From Siphonodentalium dalli (taxonomy: Eukaryota; Mollusca; Scaphopoda; Gadilida; Siphonodentaliidae): 64,000 nucleotides of DNA. Every line of letters begins with the position of its first letter. Position 1 is the stretch's first letter. Both the position numbers and the translations under genes were made by a program. The notes below the pieces were generated by a model that was not told the origin of the DNA, ran no database searches, and saw only the letters and a program-made list of their open reading frames with translations. Positions 22,251 to 35,727 of this stretch are shown in pieces. The stretch lies in NCBI GenBank assembly GCA_032622095.1, contig CP136061.1:87412983-87476982 (forward strand). Direction: 5' to 3'.

Positions 22251-23091
22251 TACGGAAGCGTATTCGGGACATGGTAGAAAAAAAATAAAGTCAAAATTTT
22301 GACTTTTTATCTCAAAATTTTGACTTTATAAACTCACAATTTTGACTTTTTATCTCGAAATTTTGACTTTCAAACTAAAAATTTTGACTTTTGATCTCAA
22401 AATTAATTTCGACTTTCTAATTCAAAATTTTGACTTTATAAACTTCAAAATTTTGACTTTTTAACTCGAAATTTTGACTTTCTAACTAAAGTTTGACTTT
22501 CAAAGTCAATATTTTGACTTTCAAACCCAACATGTTGACTTTTTATTTCGACTTTCTAAGTCAAAATTTTGACTTTCAAAGTCATAATTTTGACTTTTTA
22601 TCTCAAAATGTTGACTTTCAAAGTCAAAATTTTGACTTTTTATCTCAAAATTTTGACTTTCAAACTAAAAATTTTGATGTTCAAACTAAAAATTTTGACT
22701 TTCAAAGTCAAAATTTTGACTTTTTAGAATTTTCTAAAAATAGAATAAGCAGAGTGATTCTATTTTTAGAAAATTCTAAAAAGTCAAAATTTTGAGTTTG
22801 AAAGTCAAAATATTGAGATAAAAAGTCAAAATTTTGACTTTGAAAGTCAAAATTTTGAGTTTGAAAGTCAAAATTTCGAGTTAAAAAGTCAAAATTTTGA
22901 GTTTATAAAGTCACAATTTTGACTTAGAAAGTCGAAATTTTGTGAGATAAAAAGTCAAAATTTTGAGTTTGAAAGTCAAAATTTCGAGATTAAAAGTAAA
23001 AAAATTGAGTTTATAAAGTCAAAATTTTTAGATAAAAAGTCAAAATTTGGACTTTATTTTTTTTCTACCATGTCCCGAATACGCTTCCGTA
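22251..23091. mobile_element. 841-bp near-palindromic element of GTCAAAATTTTGAC units
   Basis: Outer inverted repeats TACGGAAGCGTATTCGGGAC and beyond (about 40 bp) bracket a core of dozens of AAAATTTTGACTTT units. The core switches to the complementary orientation at an AATTTTCTAAAAATAGAATA hairpin centred near 22757. CTTTCT flanks both ends (22245-22250, 23092-23097) as a 6-bp duplication. Each unit is itself a palindrome, so arms can pair locally or across the whole length. The 100-codon frame inside is periodicity only. Sequence class unknown. Confidence 0.85.
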
Positions 23092-23097
23092 CTTTCT

Positions 23098-24834
23098 GCA
23101 TGTGGTAATGTGAATTTTAAAATGACCGTTGTGTTTATTGAAATAATGTTAAATAATGAATTAAAAAATTTGCCAGAATATATTTCAAAAAGTATTAAAA
23201 TCTTCATTTGGGGTCCACATAAATATATGCTTATTCTGTTATTCAAGTATACAAGTGATAGATTTCTGAATTGGATGTTCTTATTGGCTATATTTTGGAG
23301 CAGTTGGCATGAACATTTCATATGTCGGGTGGTTACCGTAAATATATTCGCCAGTCAAAATATAATTTTGTAATCACCTTAATAAAGCTGTTAAAACTTT
23401 TTGAAATATATACTGGCACTTTTAAAAATTCATTTTCAACATAATTTCAAGAGACACATAACATAACAACAGTCATTTTACAAATTCACATAAGCACATG
23501 CACAAATTGTTTATTGCGTGTGGACAAAAGGTTGTTTACAAAAATTTTCTTGTATTTATCAACAGTGAAATTATATACATCGGTCCCCTTAATGTTGTAT
23601 ATATATACACCGGTCTCCTTTAAGAATGCAACATACTCTCAAAATATAAAGGGGACCCAAAAAAAAGTATAACCCATAATACCGACTCCTCATTGGGATA
23701 GATAACATTTTCAGTCTGCTTGGTGGACATAGTAATGATATTCGGAAGTGTTACCTATATTGCATCATAAATAAAGGATATACAGTATGTCCCCTGAGGT
23801 AGCAATACACGATTTCCAGCAATTTTGGTCAACCTGGGAGGGGGTGCTGTACTTCAAATATATGCTGAGCCATTATATTTCGCATAGGTCCCATCAAGCA
23901 TGTTTACATTTCGACAGAAATTATATGTGTAATCGCATGTCTGTACTTTAGCTTCTTTGAACACTTTGTCGTTGGGTGCTCCTTAGTTTGCACACACAAC
24001 ATGCTCCATTTTACCCATTTTGTTGTTGCTCAAACTGACCATTTTCAACACAAAAGCAGACCATGACAAAGCGAATGTCAATAAGTAAGCTTCTTCCACC
24101 CGATAGAGCTATGTTACAGCTGAGAAATATTTGAAATAGAAAAAAAGTTATCGTATCAATTTGAAAAAATGTCTTGCAAACGCAGATGACAGAATTCAGG
24201 GGGAGAAGTCGGGCTATTTTCCTGTAACCAATAACATAGAGATTGCCTTCACTGAATACGAAAATCCTGTTGCAAATTCAAATTTTTCACTTTTTTTGTG
24301 AACTTTCCAAGTTTTGTAAAATAATTAAACATTCGAACCAGTAATGACTCATTTAACACAGGCTACACTGGCTGTTAAAGAAGAAAGCAGAATTGTATAT
24401 ATATGTCATATTTGTCATTTATCATTGTTAAAAAAGTTAGCTTTTTTATTTCTTAATATATTAAACTTAAATAAAATGTACAGTTTTTCGATTTGTCAGA
24501 TTGTTCCTATCTTTGTTATCCTATTTGACTTATGTGTTCACATTGTTACAATTTGTCATTATTTGCAAATATTTTATGTTCGGAATAAATTCTCATATTT
24601 TTCTCAGTATGTTTCTCTCAGTCCTTACAAACTCTCATGTCATTAATTCAATAACAAACAGCCTCGTTTATTTTGTGTGTGAAGAACTACCAGGAAAGAA
24701 AGACATTTTTATCTAAGTATTCTTGCTTGCAAAATTAATTTGTGCACTTAATTTGCTTCACAGGAACTATTTCACATTATTTCAAGTACTAATGTTAGTT
24801 CTCCCAGCGAGAATACTCGGATCAGGCACAAATG
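23098..24834. other. AT-rich stretch without identified genes
   Basis: An 18-base match to the left flank of the palindrome (CCACACGCAATAAACA) recurs in inverted orientation at about 23512-23527, so the palindrome may sit inside a larger inverted-repeat unit. Otherwise nothing recognised. Confidence 0.4.
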
Positions 24835-24839
24835 TCTTT

Positions 24840-25345
24840 CTTTTCAGGTGGTTATTCGCGAAAAAAATATCTGCTTTGTAACTATTTACGTTTCCCGTAG
24901 AAAACAGAACCACCTACAAATAAGATGGTTCTTCGCGAAGAAAAAACCCCAGCATATCTCAATCATGGTTCATGAGCGTTACAGTTCTTTGCGAAAAAGT
25001 GCCAACTCATTTGGTTCTCTCCTCCCAAAGAACCATTCACTGGACCATTGGTTACATCTAGGTTTTAATGAGATAACCAAATAAGACCCCATCGGCTGGT
25101 TTTATGTTTCCCAAGGAACTTGAAAGCTGTAGAAACAAATGGTTGGGATATTGTTGTTCTTCGCGATGAACCATCTGGTTGGATGTGTTGCCTGGTTCTT
25201 TGTGAGAATCACATGGTTCCCAAAAAGAGCCAAATGCTCAAGAACCAGATTGTTGTCATAATATTGGCTCCTTGTGAAGACCACTTGTTTCTTCTCGAAG
25301 AACCACGGAAAGATGATTTGGACGATTTCCCTGGATCGATCAGGT
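24840..25345. repeat. Cluster of GGTTCTTCGCGAAGAACC-type palindromic motifs
   Basis: GGTTCTTCGCGAAG, GGTTCTTTGTGAGAA, AAGAACCA and related half-sites recur at least ten times in both orientations, separated by AT-rich spacers. Looks like a complex foldback repeat. Open frames across it exist on both strands and are shadows. Confidence 0.55.
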
Positions 25346-25492
25346 GAAAAATCTTTCACATATCTTCACATATCATCATCTTCATTGTATATATAATCTG
25401 AGCAATTATTAAAAACAATAATATAACTCTGTGTTCTGTGTGTATAGGGTGGAGATGTATCCTTGAAAAATGTGGTTGTGTGTCTCTATTAA

Positions 25493-25938
25493 AGGGGGAC
25501 TGTACACTAAATCCGGCCATTTATGGGTCCATCTCCTTTTATACTTAACAGAATATATGCAACAAATGAATGCATTTGAGCCATGGATTATAGTGCAAAA
25601 TACACTCGCGTGCTCTATGAACAATGCTAAAAACATTGTATTTATAATGAAAATTATTTCACTGTATATTGTGTATATAATGCATTACGTTCCTCCTCTC
25701 CATCTTCTGTGTATATACTTTCCATTTCTCGATATCATTGTCATTTTGATCAGAGAATAAAACATTCAGTCATAAAATCATTTTCATTATAATTACCATG
25801 TTGTTTACATTGTTCATAGAGCAAATGAGTGTATTTTGTACACATCCGTGGCTCAAATTAATTCATTTGTTGCATATATTCTGTTGAGTATAAAAGGAGA
25901 TGCACCCATAAATGGCCGGATTTAGTGTACAGTCCCAC
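25493..25938. mobile_element. Palindromic MITE with TTAA target duplication (446 bp)
   Basis: TTAA at 25489-25492 and 25939-25942. Ends AGGGGGACTGTACACTAAAT and its complement. The two halves are imperfect mirror images throughout, including GTGCAAAATACACTCGCGTG and AATTACCATGTTGTTTACAT. No coding capacity. A decayed relative lies at 7204-7480. Confidence 0.88.
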
Positions 25939-25942
25939 TTTA

Positions 25943-27380
25943 AAGCTTATGTTTGTTATATCTGGATTATTTTTCATAAATATGAAGTATCTTGTGCTAT
26001 TTTGGGGGTTTTGACTTTTCGTGAATATATAGGAAGTTTATCAGCTTCAAAAAGTCATATTTCATCTCGCCGCCTCATTTCCCAGATATCATCTTGTTTA
26101 AATCGTCTAAGAATACCACTTTACATTATAAAATATTGTTTCAAATATGTATCTGCAATATATAATGCTTGCCAATGGAATAAACATTGATTTACACGTT
26201 GGAGTCCCGTTTAATTGCTATGTAAATATCTCCATTAAAATATATTTACGATTCCTATACGATGTACCATGTGCTGGATTATTAATAAGCCCAACATAAT
26301 CTTCACGAGACGCAAAGAGATAGAGATGAGGAGATTGCTCCATATAAGCACCTGGCGCTTGGTGTCCTATCCTCTTCTCTCTCAGACTTACCATACTTAA
26401 TCATATATATGAACATCACTTGTAAATTGTTGTATAAATCTGGGATACAAAAATAAATAATGTTTACACAAAAGAAATAGCGTTCTACTCAGAATGTTCA
26501 GATGTACACACTGAAAAGGGCTTATCGCCGGCTTGCAGTGAGCTATGTACCAACCTGCAACTATTTACCGTCCTGCAACTATATAGAATACCTCGCGTGG
26601 ACATGCAAAGTTAGGTCACTTCAGCATGTATACGAAATATCTGATAATATTTTACGGATGTTATAACAACTCTTTGGAAAGTGATGCATGGGCGACTTTT
26701 AATATATCAGGAGATTGTGAAATTCGGTCGAAAAAGAAGAGAAATTTCCCTGCATTTTACAACCGGGGATACTTAATTCTTTAGATGTTGGTTTTACTGG
26801 AATCTCAGTTATTGTTCCCAAATAGCGCAAGATCAATAGGCTAAAACGAGCATAATCGATCAAAGTCAACTTCTTTAAACATTTTGCCAGAGACAATTCG
26901 TCAGACCAATAAAACCGGTGCCATAAAACGGCACAAAGTAGAAATCTGAATTTATGCGACGTATTAGAGAGCAGCTTACTCTCGTATCTGATCCGTGGAT
27001 TGAAGGGTTTTGTGCTAAATACGGCCGTAAAGTCTGAGTGACATTCGTCGTAAAATATAATAGATTTGCGCCGTGTAATTTGCGAGAAAGCTTTCTGGAG
27101 TAAGTCTTGTCAATTATTAACACGAGTCGTGCTTAACGAAATTTTTAGTAGAACGGAGAAAACCGTCGGAGAGCTAAATTCTGATGAGTTTCAGTTATCA
27201 GACAGAAAAGAATGAGAGATAGGGTATAGTGGCTGAATAAAGTCGAATTCGCTTTGCGGTTCCGTTCCAGGTTTTCGCGCATTCGAAATATAACTTACAT
27301 GTAAATACTACGTGATTGGGCATATTTCTAAAAGTTCAAGATATTCTTGCGACAATTATGTTTCTCTTAAAATGTTTATC
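25943..27380. other. No gene identified
   Basis: AT-rich, non-repetitive sequence. Minus-strand frames at 26699-26896 and 26875-27123 show no recognisable domain. Confidence 0.4.
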
Positions 27381-27405
27381 GGGGGGGGGGGGGGGGGGGG
27401 GGGGG
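27381..27405. repeat. 25-base G homopolymer
   Basis: Uninterrupted G run. The true length may be uncertain because such runs are error-prone in sequencing. Confidence 0.8.
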
Positions 27406-27587
27406 CTGGGGTCATATTTTGATCTCTGTTGTAAAACAAGTTGTACTTTATTCCCATTAAATTCTGATGAAGCGACGAACAGTTTGTTTGGTGGGATACA
27501 ATTTATGTGAATGCTTCAAGTTCGAATTGTTCGGTGAAATATAATAAATTTAGCGTGTTGTCGACGTCGTGAGATACACATACCTAT

Positions 27588-30500
27588 TGCACGGTCGGGC
27601 ACTACTATATACACTGTCGGGCACTACTATATACACTGTCGGGCACTACTAAATACACTGTCGGGCACTACTATATACACTGTCGGGCACTACTATATAC
27701 ACTGTCGGGCACTACTATATACACTGTCGGGCACTACTATATACACTGTCGGGCACTACTATATACACTGTCGGGCACTACTATATACACTGTCGGGCAC
27801 TACTATATACACTGTCGGGCACTACTATATACACTGTCGGGCACTACTATATACACTGTCGGGCACTACTATATACACTGTCGGGCACTACTATATACAC
27901 TGTCGGGCACAACTATATACACTGTCGGGCACTACTATATACACTGTCGGGCACTACTATATACACTGTCGGGCACTACTATATACACTGTCGGGCACTA
28001 CTATATGCACTGTCGGGCACTACTATATACACTGTCGGGCACTACTATATACACTGTCGGGCACTACTATATACACTGTCGGGCACTACTATATACACTG
28101 TCGGGCACTACTATATACACTGTCGGGCACTACTATATACACTGTCGGGCACTACTATATACACGATCGGGCACTACTATATACACTGTCGGGCACTACT
28201 ATATACACTGTCGGGCACTACTATATACACTGTCGGGCACTACTATATACACTGTCGGGCACTACTATATACACTGTCGGGCACTACTATATACACTGTC
28301 GGGCACTACTATATACACTGTCGGGCACTACTATATACACTGTCGGGCACTACTATATACACTGTCGGGCACTACTATATACACTGTCGGGCACTACTAT
28401 ATACACTGTCGGGCACTACTATATACACTGTCGGGCACTACTATATACACTGTCGGGCACTACTATATACACTGTCGGGCACTACTATATACACTGTCGG
28501 GCACTACTATATACACTGTCGGGCACTACTATATACACTGTCGGGCACTACTATATACACTGTCGGGCACTACTATATACACTGTCGGGCACTACTATAT
28601 ACACTATCGGGCTCTACTATATACACTGTCGGGCACTACTATATACACGATCGGGCACTACTATATACACTGTCGGGCACTACTATATACACTGTCGGGC
28701 ACTACTATATACACTGTCGGGCACTACTATATACACTGTCGGGCACAACTATATACACTGTCGGGCACTACTATATACACTGTCGGGCACTACAATATAC
28801 ACGATCGGGCACTACTATATACACTGTCGGGCACTACTATATACACTGTCGGGCACTACTATATACACTGTCGGGCACTACTATATACACTGTCGGGAAC
28901 TACTATATACACTGTCGGGCACTACTATATACACTGTCGGGCACTACTATATACACTGTCGGGCACTACTATATACACTGTCGGGCACTACTATATACAC
29001 TGTCGGGCACTACTATATACACTGTCGGGCACTACTATATACACTGTCGGGCACTACTATATACACTGTCGGGCACTACTATATACACTGTCGGGCACTA
29101 CTATATACACTGTCGGGCACTACTATATACACTGTCGGGCACTACTATATACACTGTCGGGCACTACTATATACACTGTCGGGCACTACTATATACACTG
29201 TCGGGCACTACTATATACACTGTCGGGCACTACTATATACATTATCGGGCACTACTATATACACTGTCGGGCACTACTATATACACTGTCGGGCACTACT
29301 ATATACATTATCGGGCACTAATATATACACTGTCGGGCACTACTATATACACTGTCGGGCACTACTATATACACTGTCGGGCACTACTATATACACGATC
29401 GGGCACTACTATATACACTGTCGGGCACTACTACATACACTGTCGGGCACTACTATATACACTGTCGGGCACTACTATATACACTGTCGGGCACTACTAT
29501 ATACACTACCGGGCACTACTATATACACTGTCGGGCACTACTATATACACTGTCGGGCACTACTATATACACTGTCGGGCACTACTATATACACTGTCGG
29601 GCACTACTATATACACTGTCGCGCACTACTATATACACTGTCGGGCACTACTATATACACTGTCGGGCACTACTATATACACTTTCGGGCACTACTATAT
29701 ACACTGTCGGGCACTACTATATACACTGTCGGGCACTACTATATACACTGTCGGGCACTACTATATACACTGTCGGGCACTACTATATACACTGTCGGGC
29801 ACTACTATATACATTATCGGGCACTACTATATACACTGTCGGGCACTACTATATACACTGTCGGGCACTACTATATACATTATCGGGCACTACTATATAC
29901 ACTGTCGGGCACTACTATATACACTGTCGGGCACTACTATATACACTGTCGGGCACTACTATATACACTGTCGGGCACTACTATATACATTGTCGGGCAC
30001 TACTATATACACTGTCGGGCACTACTATATACACTGTCGGGCACTACTATATACACTGTCGGGCACTACTATATACACTGTCGGGCACTACTATATACAC
30101 TGTCGGGCACTACTATATACACTGTCGGGCACTACTATATACACTGTCGGGCACTACTATATACACTGTCGGGCACTACTATATACACTGTCGGGCACTA
30201 CTATATGCAATGTCGGGCACTACTATATACACTGTCGGGCACTACTATATACACTGTCGGGCACTACTATATACACTGTCGGGCACTACTATATACACTG
30301 TCGGGCACTACTATATACACTGTCGGGCACTACTATATACACTGTCGGGCACTACTATATACACGATCGGGCACTACTATATACACTGTCGGGCACTACT
30401 ATATACACTGTCGGGCACTACTATATACACTGTCGGGCACTACTATATACACTGTCGGGCACTACTATATACACTGTCGGGCACTACTATATACACTGTC

Positions 30501-32478
30501 GGGCACTACTATATACACTGTCGGGCACTACTATATACACTGTCGGGCACTACTATATACACTGTCGGGCACTACTATATACACTGTCGGGCACTACTAT
30601 ATACACTGTCGGGCACTACTATATACACTGTCGGGCACTACTATATACACTGTCGGGCACTACTATATACACTGTCGGGCACTACTATATACACTGTCGG
30701 GCACTACTATATACACTGTCGGGCACTACTATATACACTGTCGGGCACTACTATATACACTGTCGGGCACTACTATATACACTGTCGGGCACTACTATAT
30801 ACACTGTCGGGCTCTACTATATACACTGTCGGGCACTACTATATACACGATCGGGCACTACTATATACACTGTCGGGCACTACTATATACACTGTCGGGC
30901 ACTACTATATACACTGTCGGGCACTACTATATACACTGTCGGGCACAACTATATACACTGTCGGGCACTACTATATACACTGTCGGGCACTACAATATAC
31001 ACGATCGGGCACTACTATATACACTGTCGGGCACTACTATATACACTGTCGGGCACTACTATATACACTGTCGGGCACTACTATATACACTGTCGGGCAC
31101 TACTATATACATTATCGGGCACTACTATATACACTGTCGGGCACTACTATATACACTGTCGGGCACTACTATATACACTGTCGGGCACTACTATATACAC
31201 TGTCGGGCACTACTATATACACTGTCGGGCACTACTATATACACTGTCGGGCACTACTATATACACTGTCGGGCACTACTATATACACTGTCGGGCACTA
31301 CTATATACACTGTCGGGCACTACTATATACACTGTCGGGCACTACTATATACACTGTCGGGCACTACTATATACACTGTCGGGCACTACTATATACACTG
31401 TCGGGCACTACTATATACACTGTCGGGCACTACTATATACATTATCGGGCACTACTATATACACTGTCGGGCACTACTATATACACTGTCGGGCACTACT
31501 ATATACATTATCGGGCACTAATATATACACTGTCGGGCACTACTATATACACTGTCCGGCACTACTATATACACTGTCGGGCACTACTATATACACGATC
31601 GGGCACTACTATATACACTGTCGGGCACTACTACATACACTGTCGGGCACTACTATATACACTGTCGGGCACTACTATATACACTGTCGGGCACTACTAT
31701 ATACACTACCGGGCACTACTATATACACTGTCGGGCACTACTATATACACTGTCGGGCACTACTATATACACTGTCGGGCACTACTATATACACTGTCGG
31801 GCACTACTATATACACTGTCGGGCACTACTATATACACTGTCGGGCACTACTATATACACTGTCGGGCACTACTATATACACTTTCGGGCACTACTATAT
31901 ACACTGTCGGGCACTACTATATACACTGTCGGGCACTACTATATACACTGTCGGGCACTACTATATACACTGTCGGGCACTACTATATACATTATCGGGC
32001 ACTACTATATACACTGTCGGGCACTACTATATACACTGTCGGGCACTACTATATACATTATCGGGCACTACTATATACACTGTCGGGCACTACTATATAC
32101 ACTGTCGGGCACTACTATATACACTGTCGGGCACTACTATATACACTGTCGGGCACTACTATATACATTGTCGGGCACTACTATATACACTGTCGGGCAC
32201 TACTATATACACTGTCGGGCACTACTATATACACTGTCGGGCACTACTATATACACTGTCGGGCACTACTATATACACTGTCGGGCACTACTATATACAC
32301 TGTCGGGCACTACTATATACACTGTCGGGCACTACTATATACACTGTCGGGCACTACTATATACACTGTCGGGCACTACTATATACACTGTCGGGCACTA
32401 CTATATACACTGTCGGGCAATACTATATACACTGTCGGGCACTACTATATACATTATCGGGCACTACTATATACACTG
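27588..32478. repeat. Giant minisatellite: about 220 copies of a 22-bp unit
   Basis: Unit CACTGTCGGGCACTACTATATA (22 bp; its two halves are CACTGTCGGGC and ACTACTATATA) repeated head to tail with rare variants (CGATCGGGC, CATTATCGGGC, GGGCACAACT, GGGCTCTAC, ACTACATAC). Because 22 leaves remainder 1 on division by 3, one frame cycles through all three phases. The plus strand has no stop in the unit, so it gives open frames of hundreds of codons with a 22-residue period. The minus strand is closed by TAG. These frames are not genes. Variant markers show a 2,200-bp internal duplication: about 28000-30199 is repeated at 30200-32399. Confidence 0.97.
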
Positions 32479-33650
32479 TCGTATACCCGTTTAGGTACAC
32501 ATCCCTATTACACGACCAGGCACTACTATATACACTGTCGGATACCCGTTTAGGTACACATACCTATTGCACGATCGGGCACTACTATATACACTGTCGG
32601 GCACTACTATATACATTATCGGGCACTACTATATACACTGTCGGGCACTACTATATACATTATCGGGCACTACTATATACACTGTCGGGCACTACTATAT
32701 ACACTGTCGGGCACTACTATATACACTGTCGGGCACTACTATATACACTGTCGGGCACTACTATATACACTGTCGGGCACTACTATATACACTGTCGGGC
32801 ACTACTATATACACTGTCGGGCACTACTATATACACTGTCGGGCACTACTATACACACTGTCGGGCACTACTATATACACTGTCGGGAACTACTATATAC
32901 ACTGTCGGGCACTACTATATACACTGTCGGGCACTACTATATACACTATCGGGCACTACTATATACACTGTCGGGCACTACTATATACACGATCGGGCAC
33001 TACTATATACACTGTCGGGCACTACTATATACACTGTCGGGCACTACTATATACATTATCGGGCACTACTATATACACTGTCGGATACCCGTTTAGGTAC
33101 ACATCCCTATTACACGACCAGGCACTACTATATACACTGTCGGATACCCGTTTAGGTACACATACCTATTGCACGATCGGGCACTACTATATACACTGTC
33201 GGGCACTACTATATACATTATCGGGCACTACTATATACACTGTCGGGCACTACTATATACATTATCGGGCACTACTATATACACTGTCGGGCACTACTAT
33301 ATACATTATCGGGCACTACTATATACACTGTCGGATACCCGTTTAGGTGCACATACCTATTGCACGATCTGGCACTACTATATACATTATCGGGCACTAC
33401 TATATACACTCTCGGATACCCGTTTAGGTGCACATACCTATTGCACGATCGGGCACTACTATATACACTGTCGGGCACTACTATATACATTATCGGGCAC
33501 TACTATATACACTGTCGGATACCCGTTTAGGTGCACATACCTATTGCACGATCTGGCACTACTATATACACTGTCGGATACCCGTTTAGGTACACATACC
33601 TATTGCACGAGCGGGCACTACTATATACACTGTCGGATACCCGTTTAGGT
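32479..33650. repeat. Composite border of the 22-bp array
   Basis: Runs of the 22-bp unit alternate with a spacer of about 40 bp reading ATACCCGTTTAGGTACACAT, then ACCTATTGCACGATCGGGC. The spacer appears about eight times, more often toward the right end, with T/G variants (GGTACAC or GGTGCAC). The left end of the main array (27573-27600) starts with the same ACACATACCTATTGCAC phrase, so the spacer is probably the ancestral flank. Confidence 0.92.
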
Positions 33651-33664
33651 TCGTACGTTTCAAG

Positions 33665-33693
33665 ATGGCGGCGCCCAGTGGTCAGGATAAACA
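33665..33693 (+). CDS. Possible first coding exon with ATGGCGGC start
   Basis: CAAGATGGCGGCGCC at 33661-33675 matches the YY1-type AAGATGGCGGC element often found at start codons of housekeeping genes. The frame reads MAAPSGQDK plus two bases and then meets GTAAGT at 33694. No downstream exon was recognised in the next 5 kb, and AAGATGGC motifs also occur in repeats in this window (7780, 7950, 43130). It could be a real short first exon whose gene lies outside, or a repeat remnant. Confidence 0.25.
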
Positions 33694-33884
33694 GTAAGTG
33701 TATATATTGTCTTCAAGCATCAATTAACGACACATTTCGGTGATACACCTTTAAACAGTTATGTAGGAATTTGTATGCCCAACACATAGGTAACATGCCT
33801 TTCGAATGACAGGCATGTGAAATGTTGCATTTGGCGTGTCAAGTTGTCATAAAATTTCGAAATTTTATCGAGGCGGCGAAATGT

Positions 33885-34010
33885 TCTATAACTCCGAAAA
33901 ACTACCTTTGAAAATTTTAAAATGATCAGGTTCAGATTCGCAATATTTCCGATGATTTTGTCCAGGTTCAGAAACAATTTTCAAAGGTCGTTATATTTTT
34001 CGGAGTTAGA
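33885..34010. repeat. Imperfect inverted repeat
   Basis: ACTCCGAAAAACTACCTTTG near 33890 pairs with CAAAGGTCGTTATATTTTTC followed by GGAGT near 34000, around a core with two GGTTCAGA phrases. Confidence 0.6.
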
Positions 34011-35380
34011 CAATAAAAATATCGCCGGTTTTGCATTCCGAAGATGTGTGGTAACCTAATCTACCCACGACAATACATAAATTTGCGGATCCATGAGCAC
34101 AGGTCCAAAAAATTACAAAAAAGCGAACATTTCGCCGCGTCGATATATACTATTCACGCGATATTTATGACTGGTATATAATAATTAATATTATGTCTAT
34201 ATTATAATGGCAGTTTTAACGGCGTGAATATTTTAACAGCATATACCCACCACGAAGGCTACCCAAGCTTTTCTTTTTCTTCTTTTAAGACAGTATATAT
34301 ATATTGATATTCTTGGCGACATGCTGATAAGGTTATTGATGACATTTATGTTTGACTACATGGCATGCCCTTAGATTGTGCGCACCCGATCGAAGCTTTG
34401 TCATGGCATCATCACGGTATTGGAAATAACTTACTCAAAAGGGACTGATCGATTTGTAAGTATTGCAATAAGGTTTGTCAAAAAGAACGCGGATTATTGA
34501 GAACTACAACAAATAACAATTAATTCCACATAAAAATCAGACAGATTGACACTTTCACGTGAGCTATTTGCACGCGGATGAATACATCACGTCCGTTTTG
34601 ATTCGTAATGCGACAGTTTCGTGCGGGAATCAATTTAAATGTTTGTGAGAGACGTCGTAACGCGAGAAATGGACCCGATCGCATTTCCGATTTTTTAGAC
34701 CCCTGAGTATTGAACTGGTGTTAGTGTTGTCACGCGTCACTGTCATTTCTATTACATTGATGACTTGCACGAACACTGGAGACTTTTTAATCCCCAACTG
34801 GTTTTGATCTCGTGGCAGCTAGTGGTAAGATGGAATCCGGTTTGATCACGTGACAGCTAGTGGTAAGATGGAATCCGGTTGCAGCGTAAAGCAACGGTTC
34901 GTCCGGCTAATCCAATCAATTCCTTTAAAACGTTTGACTGACAGTTGAGTCTGTCATTGAAATTTGTGGCGATAATGGTCGAGATGACATCGGCTGCGCG
35001 TTAAATTTATTCTATTGAAATGAAAAGCCCACGATGAATGACTGGTGAGAGGAGGAACGTTGATTTATATAATTGATATTCAGGGGATAGTGCGTTAGGT
35101 ATCCATCACATATGAAACAATTTGAAACAAAATCGATCAATAACGCCCTGAAAATGACAACTGTGGACAAAATAAGTCTATTTTGTTAACATCATCAGTT
35201 TGTCCTACCAGCATCATAGCAATTCAGCAGGACCCGTGTACCAGCACCATACCATATTAGCAGGACCACTTGCCATGTCACCAAGAATGTCAATACAAAT
35301 ATAATATCTTAAAGGCACGGGTAGCCTTCGTGGTCGGTATATATGCTGTTAAAATATTCACGCCATTGGCAGAGTATATA

Positions 35381-35727
35381 TTATCTATCTATCTATAATA
35401 ACCTGTCAACTCCCTTTTCGTGCATTACAGACAGGGTCCAGGTCTCGACTGTGGTTCGGTGCTTTGGTGTGCTACTCTAACCTACAGCCGGGTTATTTAA
35501 CGTGCCCATAGTCACCCATGCATATACACGGGTCAGCGTACCGCACTCACGACAACATACCTGGACATGATGTCGCCGTGAAGGGATATCACGAACGAGA
35601 CTTTTCAGTCATACAACGTGGTAATCTGACCAAGGTTGGATTTTTGTCAGAATACCCGACCGGGAATCGATCCCCGGACCTTTAGCACGAGAGACCAGTA
35701 CGCTATCTACTCGGCCACTGACTTCCC
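35381..35727 (-). mobile_element. tRNA-derived SINE
   Basis: On the minus strand the element starts GGGAAGTCAGTGGCCGAGTA (box A-like TGGCCGAGTAG). A box B-like GGGGATCGATTCCCGG follows about 50 bases later, as in tRNA-Leu/Ser-like heads. A body with CACGTTAAATAACCCGGCTG follows, and the tail is a GATA repeat at the low-coordinate end. The tRNA head lacks a proper cloverleaf, so it is not a tRNA gene. Internal pol III promoter boxes are present. Family name not assigned. Confidence 0.8.

Noticed and set aside
22493-22795. 100-codon frame rich in NFDFLSQ repeats
   Set aside because: Product of the GTCAAAATTTTGAC palindrome array, not coding.
28005-33648. Very long plus-strand open frames (up to 981 codons) with a 22-residue repeat such as GTTIYTVGHYYIHCRALLYT
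   Set aside because: They are forced by a 22-bp tandem unit without stops on the plus strand. All three frames are equally open and give the same peptide, so there is no evidence of a real gene.
35641-35727. tRNA-like gene on the minus strand
   Set aside because: Box A and B are recognisable but the cloverleaf is incomplete and the head is joined to a SINE body and GATA tail.
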